Made by a program: the position numbers and the translations under genes. A stretch of DNA of 64,000 nt, from the NCBI GenBank assembly GCA_963750045.1, contig CAVVPD010000002.1, positions 372,001 through 436,000 of the forward strand. The letters run 5' to 3'. The notes beneath the pieces were generated by a model, which was given only the letters and a program-made list of their open reading frames with translations, did no database searches and had not been told where the DNA came from. The stretch comes from DASUAS01 sp963750045 (GTDB taxonomy: Bacteria; Actinomycetota; Acidimicrobiia; IMCC26256; DASPTH01). Every line of letters begins with the position of its first letter. Position 1 is the first letter of the stretch. This document shows positions 50,873-59,403 of this stretch, piece by piece.

Positions 50873-52034
50873 CGGAGATGCTCGAGGGCATCACGGTGCT
50901 CGACCTCGCGAGCGTGGGGCCGGCCGCGCGCGCCTCGCGGTGGCTCGCCGACTACGGCGCGACGGTCGTGAAGGTCGGGCCGGTGCCGAAGGACGAAGGG
51001 GTCCAGATCGTGCCGCCGTTCTACGCGTACAGCGCGCACCGGCGCATGCAACGGGTGCTGCTCGACATGAAGGCACCCGAGGGTCGCGAGACGTTCCTCC
51101 GCCTCGCCGAGCGTGCCGACGTGGTGATCGAGAGCTTCCGTCCCGGCGTCGTGGACCGCCTCGGGATCGGCTGGGACGCGGTGTCGGCGCGCAATCCGCG
51201 AGCCGTCTACTGCTCGACCACCGGCTTCGGCCAGACCGGTCCCCACTCGCAATGGGCCGGCCACGACCTCAACTACCTGGGCGTCGGTGGCTACCTCCAC
51301 TGCAGCGGCCGCGAGGCCGACGGACGACCGCCGCTCCCCGGACTCACCGTCGCCGACAGCGCCGGCGGTGGCATGCACGCGGTGATGGCGATCCTCGCCG
51401 CGCTGGTACGCCGGGCGACGACAGGCGTGGGCGCGTATCTCGACGTGTCGATCGCCGACGGCGTGCTCGGGCTCATGGCGCTGGCGGCCGACGAGTACCT
51501 CGCCACCGGCGAGGAGCCCGAACCCGGCCACGGCCTGCTCACGGGCCGCGACGCGTGTTACGACACCTACCCGACGCGCGCGACGGCAAGTGGCTGACCG
51601 TGGCGGCGATCGAGCCGCGATTCTGGGCCAATCTGTGCCGCGCTCTCGGGCTGGAGCAATGGATCTCGCACCAGAACGACGCCGCCGTGCAGGACGAGAT
51701 ACGCGGTGACCTGCGCGCGGTCTTCCTCACGCGCGACCGCGACGACTGGACCGCGATCCTGGCGCCGGCCGACACGTGCGTCGCGCCGGTGCTCACCGTG
51801 CCCGAGGCGATCGTCGACGAGCAGTTCGTCGCTCGCGGCGATTTCGTCGGCGCTGCCCACGTCGACCAGGGGACGTTCCGTCAGGTCGGTCCCGTGTTCG
51901 CGGGCATGGAACGCCCCGACGAGCCGTACGAGGCGCGCGACGCAACTGCCACCGACACCGATGCGCTCCTCGAAGCGGTCGGTCTGTCTGCCGACGAACG
52001 CGCCAAGCTGCGTGAGGCAGGGGTGATCGCGTGA
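50869..52034 (+). pseudogene. CaiB/BaiF-type CoA transferase, one frameshift
   Basis: The ATG at 50869 starts MTEMLEGITVLDLASVGPAA, then GATVVKVGPVPKDEGVQIVP, LLDMKAPEGRETFLRLAERA, IESFRPGVVDRLGIGWDAVS and GLTVADSAGGGMHAVMAILA with the catalytic Asp. Near 51580, in the CG-dinucleotide run before the GDGKW-type turn, the frame changes and the C-terminus continues GKWLTVAAIEPRFWANLCRA and EPYEARDATATDTDALLEAV. The restored protein would be about 387 residues. It activates or exchanges CoA esters. It lies between the dehydrogenase and two MaoC genes, with which it overlaps (GTGA at 52031). Confidence 0.78.
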
Positions 52035-52549
52035 CGGCCACGACACTGCCTCCCGACGTGGGGGCTCTCATCGGGCAGTTGCAGTACGAGGAGGAGGGCG
52101 AGTTCCCCGTCGAGCGCGGCTACTTCTGGACGAGCGCGGCGTCGGTCGAGAACGGGAACCCGCTCTTCTGGGACGACGCGGTCGCCGACCAGATCACCGG
52201 CGGCCCCGTCGCGCCGCTGTCGCTCCTCTCGGCCTGGTTCCGCCCTCACCACTGGGCACCGGGCCGCACGGTGGAGAAGCTGCCCCTGCAGATCCACTTC
52301 GACATGAAGGCGCGCTTCGAGCTTCCCGAGGCGATCATGAGCGAGCTCGTCACGACGTTCCACGAGCCGGTGCGCCCCGGTGATCGGATCACCAGCGCGC
52401 AACGACTGGTGTCGGTCAGCGATGAGAAGACGACGAAGCTCGGCACCGGCCGCTTCTGGGTGATCGACGTCGAGTACCGCAACCAGCGCGCCGAGTTGGT
52501 CGGCGTCGAATGCTGGACCGGTTTCGGCTACCGGAGGGCGGACGCGTGA
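52031..52549 (+). CDS. MaoC-like hotdog hydratase subunit (first of a pair)
   Basis: 172 residues, GTG start at 52031 overlapping the previous stop. TTLPPDVGALIGQLQYEEEG, RGYFWTSAASVENGNPLFWD and LSAWFRPHHWAPGRTVEKLP are typical of the MaoC_dehydrat_N type, which lacks most of the catalytic Asp-His pair. Such subunits form heterodimers with a classical hotdog partner and hydrate enoyl-CoA thioesters of steroids (ChsH1/ChsH2-like). The partner is the next gene, which overlaps it by 4 bp. Confidence 0.83.
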   Translation: MTATTLPPDVGALIGQLQYEEEGEFPVERGYFWTSAASVENGNPLFWDDAVADQITGGPVAPLSLLSAWFRPHHWAPGRTVEKLPLQIHFDMKARFELPEAIMSELVTTFHEPVRPGDRITSAQRLVSVSDEKTTKLGTGRFWVIDVEYRNQRAELVGVECWTGFGYRRADA

Positions 52550-53013
52550 TCACGCTCGATCAGGTCTCGGTGGGCGACACGCTGCCCGCGCTCTCCTACG
52601 ACGTCACGTCGACGACCGTCGTGCTCGGCGCGCTCGCGGCGCGTGACTGGCGGCCCATGCACCACGACTACCACTTCGCGGTCGAGCGCCAGGGCGTGCA
52701 GGACATCTTCCTCAACTCGCCGAACCAGGAAGCGTGGCTGGAGCGCTTCGTCACCGACTGGACCGGACCGAAGGGTCGCATCGGCCGCCTCGGGTTCGCC
52801 ATGAAGGACTCGGTGTTCCCCGGCGACACCATGGTGATCGAGGGCACCGTGCGCGACGTCGGGATCGATGGCACCGGCTGCGGCTGGGTCACCGTCGACC
52901 TCACCATCCGCGTCGGCGAGCGGCTCTGCACGGGCTCGTTCGCCAAGGTCGCGGTACCGACGACCCCCGACGACAACCCCTGGGCCCGGCGGGACGAGCG
53001 CTGGCTCCCGTAG
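52546..53013 (+). CDS. MaoC-like hotdog hydratase subunit (second of the pair)
   Basis: 155 residues from GTG 52546-52548: VITLDQVSVGDTLPALSYDV, AARDWRPMHHDYHFAVERQG with the Asp/His region, VQDIFLNSPNQEAWLERFVT and AMKDSVFPGDTMVIEGTVRD. The hotdog helix and the strand IRVGERLCTGSFAKVAVPTT are clear. Together with the preceding gene it should form an enoyl-CoA hydratase for a bulky substrate. It overlaps the first subunit and is followed by an acyl-CoA dehydrogenase after 21 bp. Confidence 0.83.
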   Translation: MITLDQVSVGDTLPALSYDVTSTTVVLGALAARDWRPMHHDYHFAVERQGVQDIFLNSPNQEAWLERFVTDWTGPKGRIGRLGFAMKDSVFPGDTMVIEGTVRDVGIDGTGCGWVTVDLTIRVGERLCTGSFAKVAVPTTPDDNPWARRDERWLP

Positions 53014-53034
53014 TCCGACGACCGAAGGATCACG

Positions 53035-54170
53035 ATGGATCTCGACTTCACTCCCGAGCAGGACATGCTGCGAGAGGCGGTGGCCGGCGTGTGCGCGCGG
53101 TACTGCGGGCTCGACGTCGTCCGGCAGATGGAGGACGACCCGATCGGGTACTCCGACACGTTCTGGGCGCAGCTGGCGGAGCTCGGCCTGCTCGGCATGA
53201 CGTTGCCCGAGGAGCACGGCGGCAGCGGGATGACCATGCTCGACGCCGTCGTCGTCTACACGGAGCTCGGGCGCGCGCTCGCGCCGTCGCCCCATTTCGT
53301 GAGCTCGGTCATGAGCGGGGGGGTGCTGGCGCACGCCGGGTCGCCCGCGGCAGCAGGCGGAGTGGCTGCCGCGGATCGCTGCGGGCGAGGCGATCCTCAC
53401 GACCGGCGTGGCTGGAGCCGGGCGGCGGGTTCGGGCCCGAGGGCGTGCGCCTGGCCGCGACTCCGAGCGGCGACGGCTGGCGGCTCGACGGGGCCAAGCG
53501 CCACGTCCAGTTCGCGTGGGCCGCCGACCGCCTCCTCGTGCTCGCGCGCACCCCGGACGGGCCGTCGCTCTTCCTCGTCGACCCGCAGGCACCGGGCGTC
53601 ACGCTCACCCAGCAGATGACCATCGCGTCCGACACGCAGTACCGGGTCGACTTCGAAGCGGTGCAGGTCGGCGCCGATGCCCTCGTCGGGGCATCGGGCG
53701 ACGGGTGGGCAACGTGGGACGCGGTCATGCGCGACGGCATCATCCTCCTCGCGGCACAGGCCGTCGGCGGGGCGCAGTACGCGCTCGGGATCACGGTGCA
53801 GTACGCCAAGGACCGCTTCCAGTTCGACAAGCCACTCGGCGCGTTCCAGTCGATCGCGGACTACCTGTCCGACGCGGTCACCACCGTCGACGGCGCCGAG
53901 ACGCTCGTGTGGGAAGCCGGCTGGGCCCGAAGCGTTGGCCGCGACGTGAGCAGCCTGGCGCCGATGGCGAAGCTGTTCGCCTGCCAGACGTTCCGCGACG
54001 TGACCGCGACCGCGCAGCAGGTGTTCGGCGGCGTCGGCTTCACGCTGGAGTACGACATCCAGCTCTACTTCCGCCGCGCCAAGCAGCTGCAGCTCTCGTG
54101 GTGGAACGACCGCTACCTCGAGGAGCTCGTCGCGCACCAGGTGCTCGACGAGCGTCAGAGCTTGGTGTGA
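53035..54170 (+). pseudogene. Acyl-CoA dehydrogenase, two frameshifts
   Basis: ATG 53035: MDLDFTPEQDMLREAVAGVC, LGMTLPEEHGGSGMTMLDAV, then near 53345 the reading shifts to QQAEWLPRIAAGEAILTT and near 53408 to WLEPGGGFGPEGVRLAATPS, DPQAPGVTLTQQMTIASDTQ, AVGGAQYALGITVQYAKDRF, FGGVGFTLEYDIQLYFRRAK. All parts fit one roughly 375-residue dehydrogenase. It ends the plus-strand operon begun at 49.7 kb and overlaps the 3' end of the convergent gene by 16 bp. The indels may be assembly errors. Confidence 0.8.
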
Positions 54171-54631
54171 TCCCAGGATGCGACACGCTCGTGGTGGACC
54201 TTGATGCCGACGCGCTTGTTGAGCATCATCTCGACCGCCGGGAGCATGTCGTCGGTGTAGGGCCCGACGTGCCGTTCGAACACCGACTTGCCCATCTCGA
54301 GCAGCCGGTCACGGTCGTCGAAGATCTCGGCCCGGCCGACGATCTGCACGCCGCGTAGCTCGTTGTAGGTGTCGCCGGTCTCGACCATGCACGTGATGGT
54401 CGGATTGCGGCGCAGGTTCTGGACCTTCTGCGACTTCGCCTTGGTCTCGAACGCGATCTCACCCTCGAGGAAGCCGTACCACATCGCCACCATGTGGATG
54501 GTGCCGTCGGCGTTGAGCGACGCCAGCGACATCGTGTGCTTCCCGCGCAGGAACTCGCCGATCTCCGCGTCGGTCATCTGGATCTGGGCGCGCTGCTTGA
54601 CGCCCTTGCCCATCTGCTCGTCGGCCGGCAT
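54155..54631 (-). CDS. Pyridoxamine-5'-phosphate-oxidase-like (probably F420-binding) protein
   Basis: 158 residues: MPADEQMGKGVKQRAQIQMT, FLRGKHTMSLASLNADGTIH, MVAMWYGFLEGEIAFETKAK and PTITCMVETGDTYNELRGVQ. The split beta-barrel of the PPOX family is clear, and the K-NLRRNP turn (SQKVQNLRRNPTITCMV) resembles F420-binding members. Actinobacterial relatives reduce quinones or nitro compounds or have no known substrate. Its ATG overlaps the MaoC stop as ATGA, so it belongs to the echA20-ipd minus-strand operon. Confidence 0.85.
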   Translation of the reverse strand: MPADEQMGKGVKQRAQIQMTDAEIGEFLRGKHTMSLASLNADGTIHMVAMWYGFLEGEIAFETKAKSQKVQNLRRNPTITCMVETGDTYNELRGVQIVGRAEIFDDRDRLLEMGKSVFERHVGPYTDDMLPAVEMMLNKRVGIKVHHERVASWDHTKL

Positions 54632-55094
54632 CAGGCCAACCACCGGGAGAGTGACTCGATGACGCACGCCGGGCGCTTGCCGCCCTCGATCTCGATGGTG
54701 ATGAGCACCTTCGTCTGGATGCCGCCGGCGACGTCGGTCACCTCGACCAGCTCGGCGCCGCCGCGGATGCGCGAGCCGACGAGCACGGGGGAGACGAACC
54801 GCACCTTGTCGGTGCCGTAGTTCACCGCCATCGAGAAGCCCTCGTACCGGGCGATCTGCGGCAGGAAGAAGCTGGCCAGCGACAGCGTCAGGTACCCGTG
54901 GGCAATGGTGCCACCGAAGGGCCCGTCCTTCGCGCGCGAGCCACGTCGACGTGGATCCACTGGTGGTCACCGGTCGCCTCGGCGAACGTGTTCACCCGCT
55001 CCTGGGTGATCTCCAACCAGTCGCTGTATCCGAGGTGCTCTCCCACCGCGGCCTTCACGCTCTCGACGCCGTCGAACACCCTTGGTTCAGCCAC
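54631..55094 (-). pseudogene. MaoC-type enoyl-CoA hydratase, one frameshift
   Basis: The GTG start at 55092-55094 reads VAEPRVFDGVESVKAAVGEH, LGYSDWLEITQERVNTFAEA and ATGDHQWIHVD with the catalytic Asp-His. Near 54943, in a CGCGCGCG run, the frame changes to KDGPFGGTIAHGYLTLSLAS, RYEGFSMAVNYGTDKVRFVS and PVLVGSRIRGGAELVEVTDV. The whole would be about 153 residues, the normal size of NodN/MaoC hydratases. It overlaps ipdC by 8 bp and the PPOX gene by 4 bp. The indel is probably an assembly slip in the dinucleotide run. Confidence 0.8.
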
Positions 55095-56161
55095 TCGTTC
55101 CCTCCAGGTTTCCGAGCACCTTCTCGGCCTCGGCGATGATGCGGTCGATCAATTCCTTGCACGTCGGCAGGTCGTCGATCACGCCGACCACCTGCCCGCT
55201 CGGCAGCACGCCCGACTCCACCTTGCCATCGACCAGCGCGGCCCTGGTGAGCATCGGCGCGTTGGCGGCCATGAGCGTCTGCGTCCAGGTGAGGCCGAGC
55301 GACTTGCGCATCGCCAACCCCTCCTTGGTCATCGCGGGCAGCGAGATCCCTGACAGCTTGTGGAATCGCCACGCGTTCGCGGTCGCGCGTGGCAGGGCCC
55401 ACACCTTGCCGCGGCCCGACTCCACCTCGTCGACCAGCTCGGTGTCGAGCATGCGGTGCGGGACGCCGTCGATCTGCTTGGTGACGACGGTCTGGGTCAC
55501 CGTCTTGCCCAGGTAGTAGTCCTTCACGACCTGCGGCACGGCGGAATCGGCGCTGAGCAGGAATCGCGTGCCCATCGCGATCGCGTCGGCGCCGTAGGAC
55601 AACGCCGCGACCAGCCCGCGGCCGTCGAAGAAGCCGCCGGCCGCGATGACCGGGATCTTGCCCTGCACCGCGTCGACCACCTGCGGCAGCAGGATCGTGG
55701 TGGGCACCGAACCGGTGTGGCCTCCGCCCTCGCCGCCCTGGACGAGCACCGCGTCGACGCCCCACTCGAGCACCTTCTCGGCGTGCCGCTTCGCACCGAT
55801 CGACGGCACCACGAGCACACCACCGTCGTGCAGCTGCCCGATGAGCGCCTCCTTGGGAGCCTGGGCGAAGCTCGCCACCTTGACCTGCTCGTCGACCAAC
55901 AGCTTGATGCGGTCACCGATGTCGGCGGCGTCGGCCCGGAGGTTCACACCGAACGGGTTGCCCGTCCGCTGCTTCACCTGCGCGATCGCCGCTCGCAGTT
56001 GACCGAAATCCATGGTCGCGCTCGGCGATCAGGCCGAGGCCGCCGGCGGCGGCGGTCGCCGACGTGAGACCCGCGCCCGACACCCAGCCCATGCCGGTCT
56101 GGACGATGGGGTACTCGACCCCGACGAGATCGCAGAACCGGGTGTGGAGACGAGGGTGCAT
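55087..56161 (-). pseudogene. ipdC: 2-Nitropropane-dioxygenase-like protein, IpdC-like, one frameshift
   Basis: ATG 56159-56161 starts MHPRLHTRFCDLVGVEYPIV and continues GMGWVSGAGLTSATAAAGGL and GLIAERDH, where a one-base shift near 56015 leads to MDFGQLRAAIAQVKQRTGNP, VLVVPSIGAKRHAEKVLEWG, GGHTGSVPTTILLPQVVDAV and GIPVIAAGG-like segment (VIAAGGFFDGRGLVAALSYG). The FMN-binding TIM barrel of the NPD family is complete apart from the shift. In M. tuberculosis Rv3553 (IpdC) follows ipdB and oxidises or reduces a HIP-derived CoA ester. Gene order and sequence support the name. Confidence 0.85.
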
Positions 56162-56925
56162 CAGCCCGGGACTTCCTGGTCGCGCATCCCCTGCGGGTCG
56201 AGCCGGGCGATCCCGGCCGCCTCCTCGGGGCTGGGCGCGCGGGTCTCGGGGACGTCGCCGTCGATCGTCAGCTCGAACCCGGTCGCGGCGACGACGTCGT
56301 CGACCGTGACGCCCGGGTGCACACTCACCAACCGCATGCGGTGCTCCCGTCCCCCGAAGTCGAGCACCGCGAGGTTGGTGATCACCCGCCGGAGCTCGTG
56401 GTGCGCACGCACCCACTCCCCCAGCTCGGCGGCGCGGTCGTAGCCGATGCCGGAGACGACGTCCACCTTCTCGACGAACACCTTCGGCGAGTGGGCGGGG
56501 ATCCAGTAGCTCGTGACGTTCTGCACGGTGTTGCCGGGCGCACCGCGGATGCCGAGCAGCTGGACCTTCGGGTGCGAGGGGTCACCGATGAAGGCGAAAT
56601 TCTGGTTCCCGAAAGGATCCAGCTGCGACGCGCCCATCATCACGTGGCGCCGACCGGACCACACGACGTCGAACATCGTGCGGTACGGGTTCCACGCCTC
56701 GATCGTCTTCTCGGGGTCGCCGACACCGAGGGGGATGCCGTTGGCTACGAGCAGCGCCTCACCGTCCGTCATCACGAGGTCGGGCTCGAAGATGTCGCGG
56801 GCGAGCCGGCCGCCGATGGCCGGGATGGTCCCGATCGGGTTGGCCATGATCTCACCGTCGCCGCGGAAGCACTCGGCGACTGCGATCACGCACGCATCCG
56901 CGCGGCTCACAGCTGCCGGACTCAC
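56161..56925 (-). CDS. ipdB: IpdB-like subunit of the steroid ring-opening COCHEA-CoA hydrolase
   Basis: 254 residues, GTG start at 56923-56925 overlapping the ipdA stop. VIAVAECFRGDGEIMANPIG, RLARDIFEPDLVMTDGEALL, VVWSGRRHVMMGASQLDPFG, NTVQNVTSYWIPAHSPKVFV and VEKVDVVSGIGYD are close to IpdB (Rv3552). The fold is that of class I CoA-transferase beta subunits. In the HIP pathway IpdA-IpdB hydrolyse the last carbocyclic ring of COCHEA-CoA. The final REHRMRLVSVHPGVTVDDVV is also a match. It overlaps the ipdC start by 4 bp. Confidence 0.9.
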   Translation of the reverse strand: MSPAAVSRADACVIAVAECFRGDGEIMANPIGTIPAIGGRLARDIFEPDLVMTDGEALLVANGIPLGVGDPEKTIEAWNPYRTMFDVVWSGRRHVMMGASQLDPFGNQNFAFIGDPSHPKVQLLGIRGAPGNTVQNVTSYWIPAHSPKVFVEKVDVVSGIGYDRAAELGEWVRAHHELRRVITNLAVLDFGGREHRMRLVSVHPGVTVDDVVAATGFELTIDGDVPETRAPSPEEAAGIARLDPQGMRDQEVPG

Positions 56926-57770
56926 AGGCCGACCACCTTCCGGTACTCGGCGTGATCGCCGCAATCGACGTACTTCGCCTTCCACGCCTCCCAAAGATCG
57001 GGGTCCTTGGCACTCGCGGCGTACTCCTTCTGGAACGCCTCGTCCCGGCCGTAGTCGGGCACGCACTCGGTGAAGTGCGCGCCCTTCGGTGCTTCGATGA
57101 CGCCATGGGTCATCAGGCGGCTGATCAGCATGCTCTGCACCGGACCGTTGCTCGCGAGCTGGTCGGTGTCGACCAGTTGCTCGACGCTCATGTAGCACCG
57201 GGGCGCGGCCAGCGCGACCAGGTTGTCCATGTAGGGATCGACGTTGAGGTACTGGCCATTGCCCCGCGCGTCACCGCGGTGCATGTGGATGAGCGCGACA
57301 TCCAGGTTGAGCGCGGGCGCCGCCACCAGCTCTTCGGCATCCTCGTAGGGAGAGACGACGGTCTTGATCTCGGGCTGGCGGTCGACGACGAACGAACCGA
57401 GACCGACGCGCGTCGGCAGGAACGGCACCCGCCACGCCGCCGCCTGTAGCCCGAGGAGGAACATGCCCTCGTCGAGCTCGAGCGTCTGCACCGCACCCGA
57501 CTGGCGGGCGTTGCGGAAATGCGGCTCGAGCGCGATCGAGTCGAGCGAGCAGAACGGGTACACCGCCTTCTTCACCTTGCCCACCGCGCACAACAACCCG
57601 AGGTCCGGGCCGGCGTAGCTCGCGATCGTCAGATCCGACAGCCCCGACCGGGCGATGGCCCGCACGATGCTCATCGGCTTGCGCCGCGAACCCCAACCCC
57701 CGATCCCGATGGTCATGCCGTCGCGGAGCTCGGCGACGACCTCTTCTTCGGTCATGCGTTTGTCGGTCAA
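56922..57770 (-). CDS. ipdA: IpdA-like subunit of the steroid ring-opening COCHEA-CoA hydrolase
   Basis: 282 residues. A TTG start at 57768-57770 gives MTDKRMTEEEVVAELRDGMT; GGAG lies 6 bp upstream and the N-terminus aligns with IpdA, so this start is preferred over ATG 57755. GIGGWGSRRKPMSIVRAIAR, SYAGPDLGLLCAVGKVKKAV and LDEGMFLLGLQAAAWRVPFL, with the DEGM Glu near residue 101 (equivalent to the Glu important in IpdA), and MTHGVIEAPKGAHFTECVPD follow. The fold is that of CoA-transferase alpha subunits. It forms the IpdAB hydrolase with the next gene and lies 31 bp after the echA20 gene. Confidence 0.92.
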   Translation of the reverse strand: MTDKRMTEEEVVAELRDGMTIGIGGWGSRRKPMSIVRAIARSGLSDLTIASYAGPDLGLLCAVGKVKKAVYPFCSLDSIALEPHFRNARQSGAVQTLELDEGMFLLGLQAAAWRVPFLPTRVGLGSFVVDRQPEIKTVVSPYEDAEELVAAPALNLDVALIHMHRGDARGNGQYLNVDPYMDNLVALAAPRCYMSVEQLVDTDQLASNGPVQSMLISRLMTHGVIEAPKGAHFTECVPDYGRDEAFQKEYAASAKDPDLWEAWKAKYVDCGDHAEYRKVVGL

Positions 57771-57801
57771 CCGCTACTCCGGTGCTGTGGGAAGCAAGCA
57801 A

Positions 57802-58563
57802 CTACTTCGCCGTGTCGGCGTCGCGCTTCTCGACGAACGCGTCCCGCAGCTCGTCGGACACGCCCGCCAGGTTGAGCTCGAAGGTGAACCCCTGCTCGAA
57901 CCGGTAGGAACGCTTGACGTCCCAGAGGTCGATGCCGTTGAGGCTCTCCTTCGCCGCGCGGATCACCGCCGGTGACTTCGCCGCGATCGACGCGGCGACC
58001 TCCAACGCGGCGCTGCGCAGCTGGTCGCGGGGCACCACCTGCAGGACCGAACCGAACGCGTGGAGCTCGGCGGCCGTCGCAGTGGCACCCGTGTAGACCA
58101 TCGCCCGCATCTTGTGCTGCGGCACCAGACGCGCGAGGTGGGTCGCCGCACCCAGCGCGCCCCGGTCGACCTCGGGCAGGCCGAAGAACGCGTCGTCGCT
58201 GGCGATCACGATGTCGGCGTTGCCGGCGAGGCCGATCCCGCCACCCACGCAGAACCCGTTGACCGCGGCGATGAGCGGGACCGGGCAGTCGTACACCGCC
58301 GCGAAGGCGGCGAAGCACCCCTTGTTGGCCCCGATCAGGGCTGCGAAGCCCTCGGTGTTCTGCATCTCCTTGATGTCCACGCCCGCGTTGAAGCCCTTGC
58401 CCTCGCTGCGCAGCACGACGACGCGGGTGGCCGGGTCAGTGCCGGCCGCGGTGACCTTCTCGGCGAGGTCGAACCAACCGGCGACGGTCAGCGCGTTCAC
58501 CGGAGGGACGTCGACGACGATCTCGACTCTCCCCTGGTCGTCGCGCGTCGAACTGATCCCCAC
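57802..58563 (-). CDS. echA20: EchA20-like enoyl-CoA hydratase/ring hydrolase
   Basis: 253 residues. FNAGVDIKEMQNTEGFAALI (about residues 59-78), CPVPLIAAVNGFCVGGGIGL, FFGLPEVDRGALGAATHLAR, VIRAAKESLNGIDLWDVKRS and YRFEQGFTFELNLAGVSDEL are very close to EchA20 of M. tuberculosis. EchA20 is the first ring-opening enzyme of the last HIP-derived ring, acting before IpdAB. It leads the minus-strand operon echA20-ipdA-ipdB-ipdC-MaoC-PPOX, with operator site 9 22 bp upstream. The short length is normal for the crotonase fold. Confidence 0.93.
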   Translation of the reverse strand: MGISSTRDDQGRVEIVVDVPPVNALTVAGWFDLAEKVTAAGTDPATRVVVLRSEGKGFNAGVDIKEMQNTEGFAALIGANKGCFAAFAAVYDCPVPLIAAVNGFCVGGGIGLAGNADIVIASDDAFFGLPEVDRGALGAATHLARLVPQHKMRAMVYTGATATAAELHAFGSVLQVVPRDQLRSAALEVAASIAAKSPAVIRAAKESLNGIDLWDVKRSYRFEQGFTFELNLAGVSDELRDAFVEKRDADTAK

Positions 58564-58584
58564 GGCCGGGAGCCTACCTGCGAC

Positions 58585-58599
58585 CTGACGGAGCGTCAG
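58585..58599. promoter_or_regulatory. Palindromic operator, site 9 (echA20-ipdABC operon)
   Basis: Exact CTGAC-GGAGC-GTCAG with the extended flanks C and A, 21 bp upstream of the echA20 start. It sits between this operon and the preceding SDR gene, which ends at 58612. Confidence 0.68.
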
Positions 58600-58611
58600 A
58601 TTGGAGCGGCG

Positions 58612-59370
58612 TCAGAGCGCGGACACGTCGAGGTAGGGCGGGGGTTCGCCACCGCCGTGGACGGCGAGGTTCGCACCGCTCACGTACTGGGCCAGCGGAG
58701 ACGAGAGGAACACGCAGGCGTCGCCGATGTCGGCGGGGTCGGCGATGCGCCCGAGGGGAACCGTCCTGCCCACCTGGGCGATGCCTTCCTCGTCGCCGTA
58801 GAAGAGATGCGACTGCTCGGTGCGCACCATCCCGGCGGTGACCAGGTTGACCCGCACCTTCGGAGCCCATTCGACCGCCACGGTCTCGGTGAAGTTGATG
58901 AGCCCGGCCTTGGCTGCGCCGTAGGCGGCGGTCTTCGGCGTCGGTCGCTGACCGCTGACGCTCCCGATGTTGATCATCGAGCCGCCGGTGTCCTGCTGCT
59001 GCATCCAGCGGTTGGCGCGTTGGGAGCAGAAGATCGCCGCGAACAGGTTCAGCGCCACGATCCGCTCCGTGAAGCGCGGCTTGGCGGTGGTGCTGTCCGC
59101 GGGCGGCGATCCGCCCGCATTGTTGACCAGCACGTCGAGCCGGCCGAAGGCGTCGACCACCGAGTCGACCATCGCCCACGCGGCCTCGCCGTCGCGCAGG
59201 TCGACGCCGAACCACTCCCACCCGTTGGGCAGCTCCTCGGGTTCGCTGCGGGAGCAGACGGCGACGGTCGCGCCCGCATCGGCGAAGCGCTGCGCGATTC
59301 CCCGCCCCACGCCTTTGGTGCCGCCGGTCACGAGCACGACCATGCCGTCGAAATCGAGCTCGATGGCCAT
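58612..59370 (-). CDS. Short-chain dehydrogenase, Rv3549c-like
   Basis: 252 residues from ATG 59368-59370: MAIELDFDGMVVLVTGGTKG, VLVNNAGGSPPADSTTAKPR, INIGSVSGQRPTPKTAAYGA with AKAGL (catalytic Tyr-Lys) and VEWAPKVRVNLVTAGMVRTE, SHLFYGDEEGIAQVGRTVPL. NNAGGSP and the PKVRVN segment match remembered Rv3549c. In Mycobacterium that gene lies directly beside echA20, as here. It probably oxidises a hydroxyl on a ring-D-derived CoA ester. It is divergent from an enoyl-CoA hydratase with only 33 bp between. Confidence 0.88.
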   Translation of the reverse strand: MAIELDFDGMVVLVTGGTKGVGRGIAQRFADAGATVAVCSRSEPEELPNGWEWFGVDLRDGEAAWAMVDSVVDAFGRLDVLVNNAGGSPPADSTTAKPRFTERIVALNLFAAIFCSQRANRWMQQQDTGGSMINIGSVSGQRPTPKTAAYGAAKAGLINFTETVAVEWAPKVRVNLVTAGMVRTEQSHLFYGDEEGIAQVGRTVPLGRIADPADIGDACVFLSSPLAQYVSGANLAVHGGGEPPPYLDVSAL

Positions 59371-59403
59371 GCGGGTTACCGTACCCCGCAGGAGGTCGCG
59401 GGC

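Noticed and set aside
49677..52034. Apparent 785-residue fusion of acyl-CoA dehydrogenase and CoA transferase
   Set aside because: The middle of the long frame is an out-of-frame reading of the CoA-transferase gene, which itself starts at an ATGA overlap at 50869. Two frameshifts create the false fusion.
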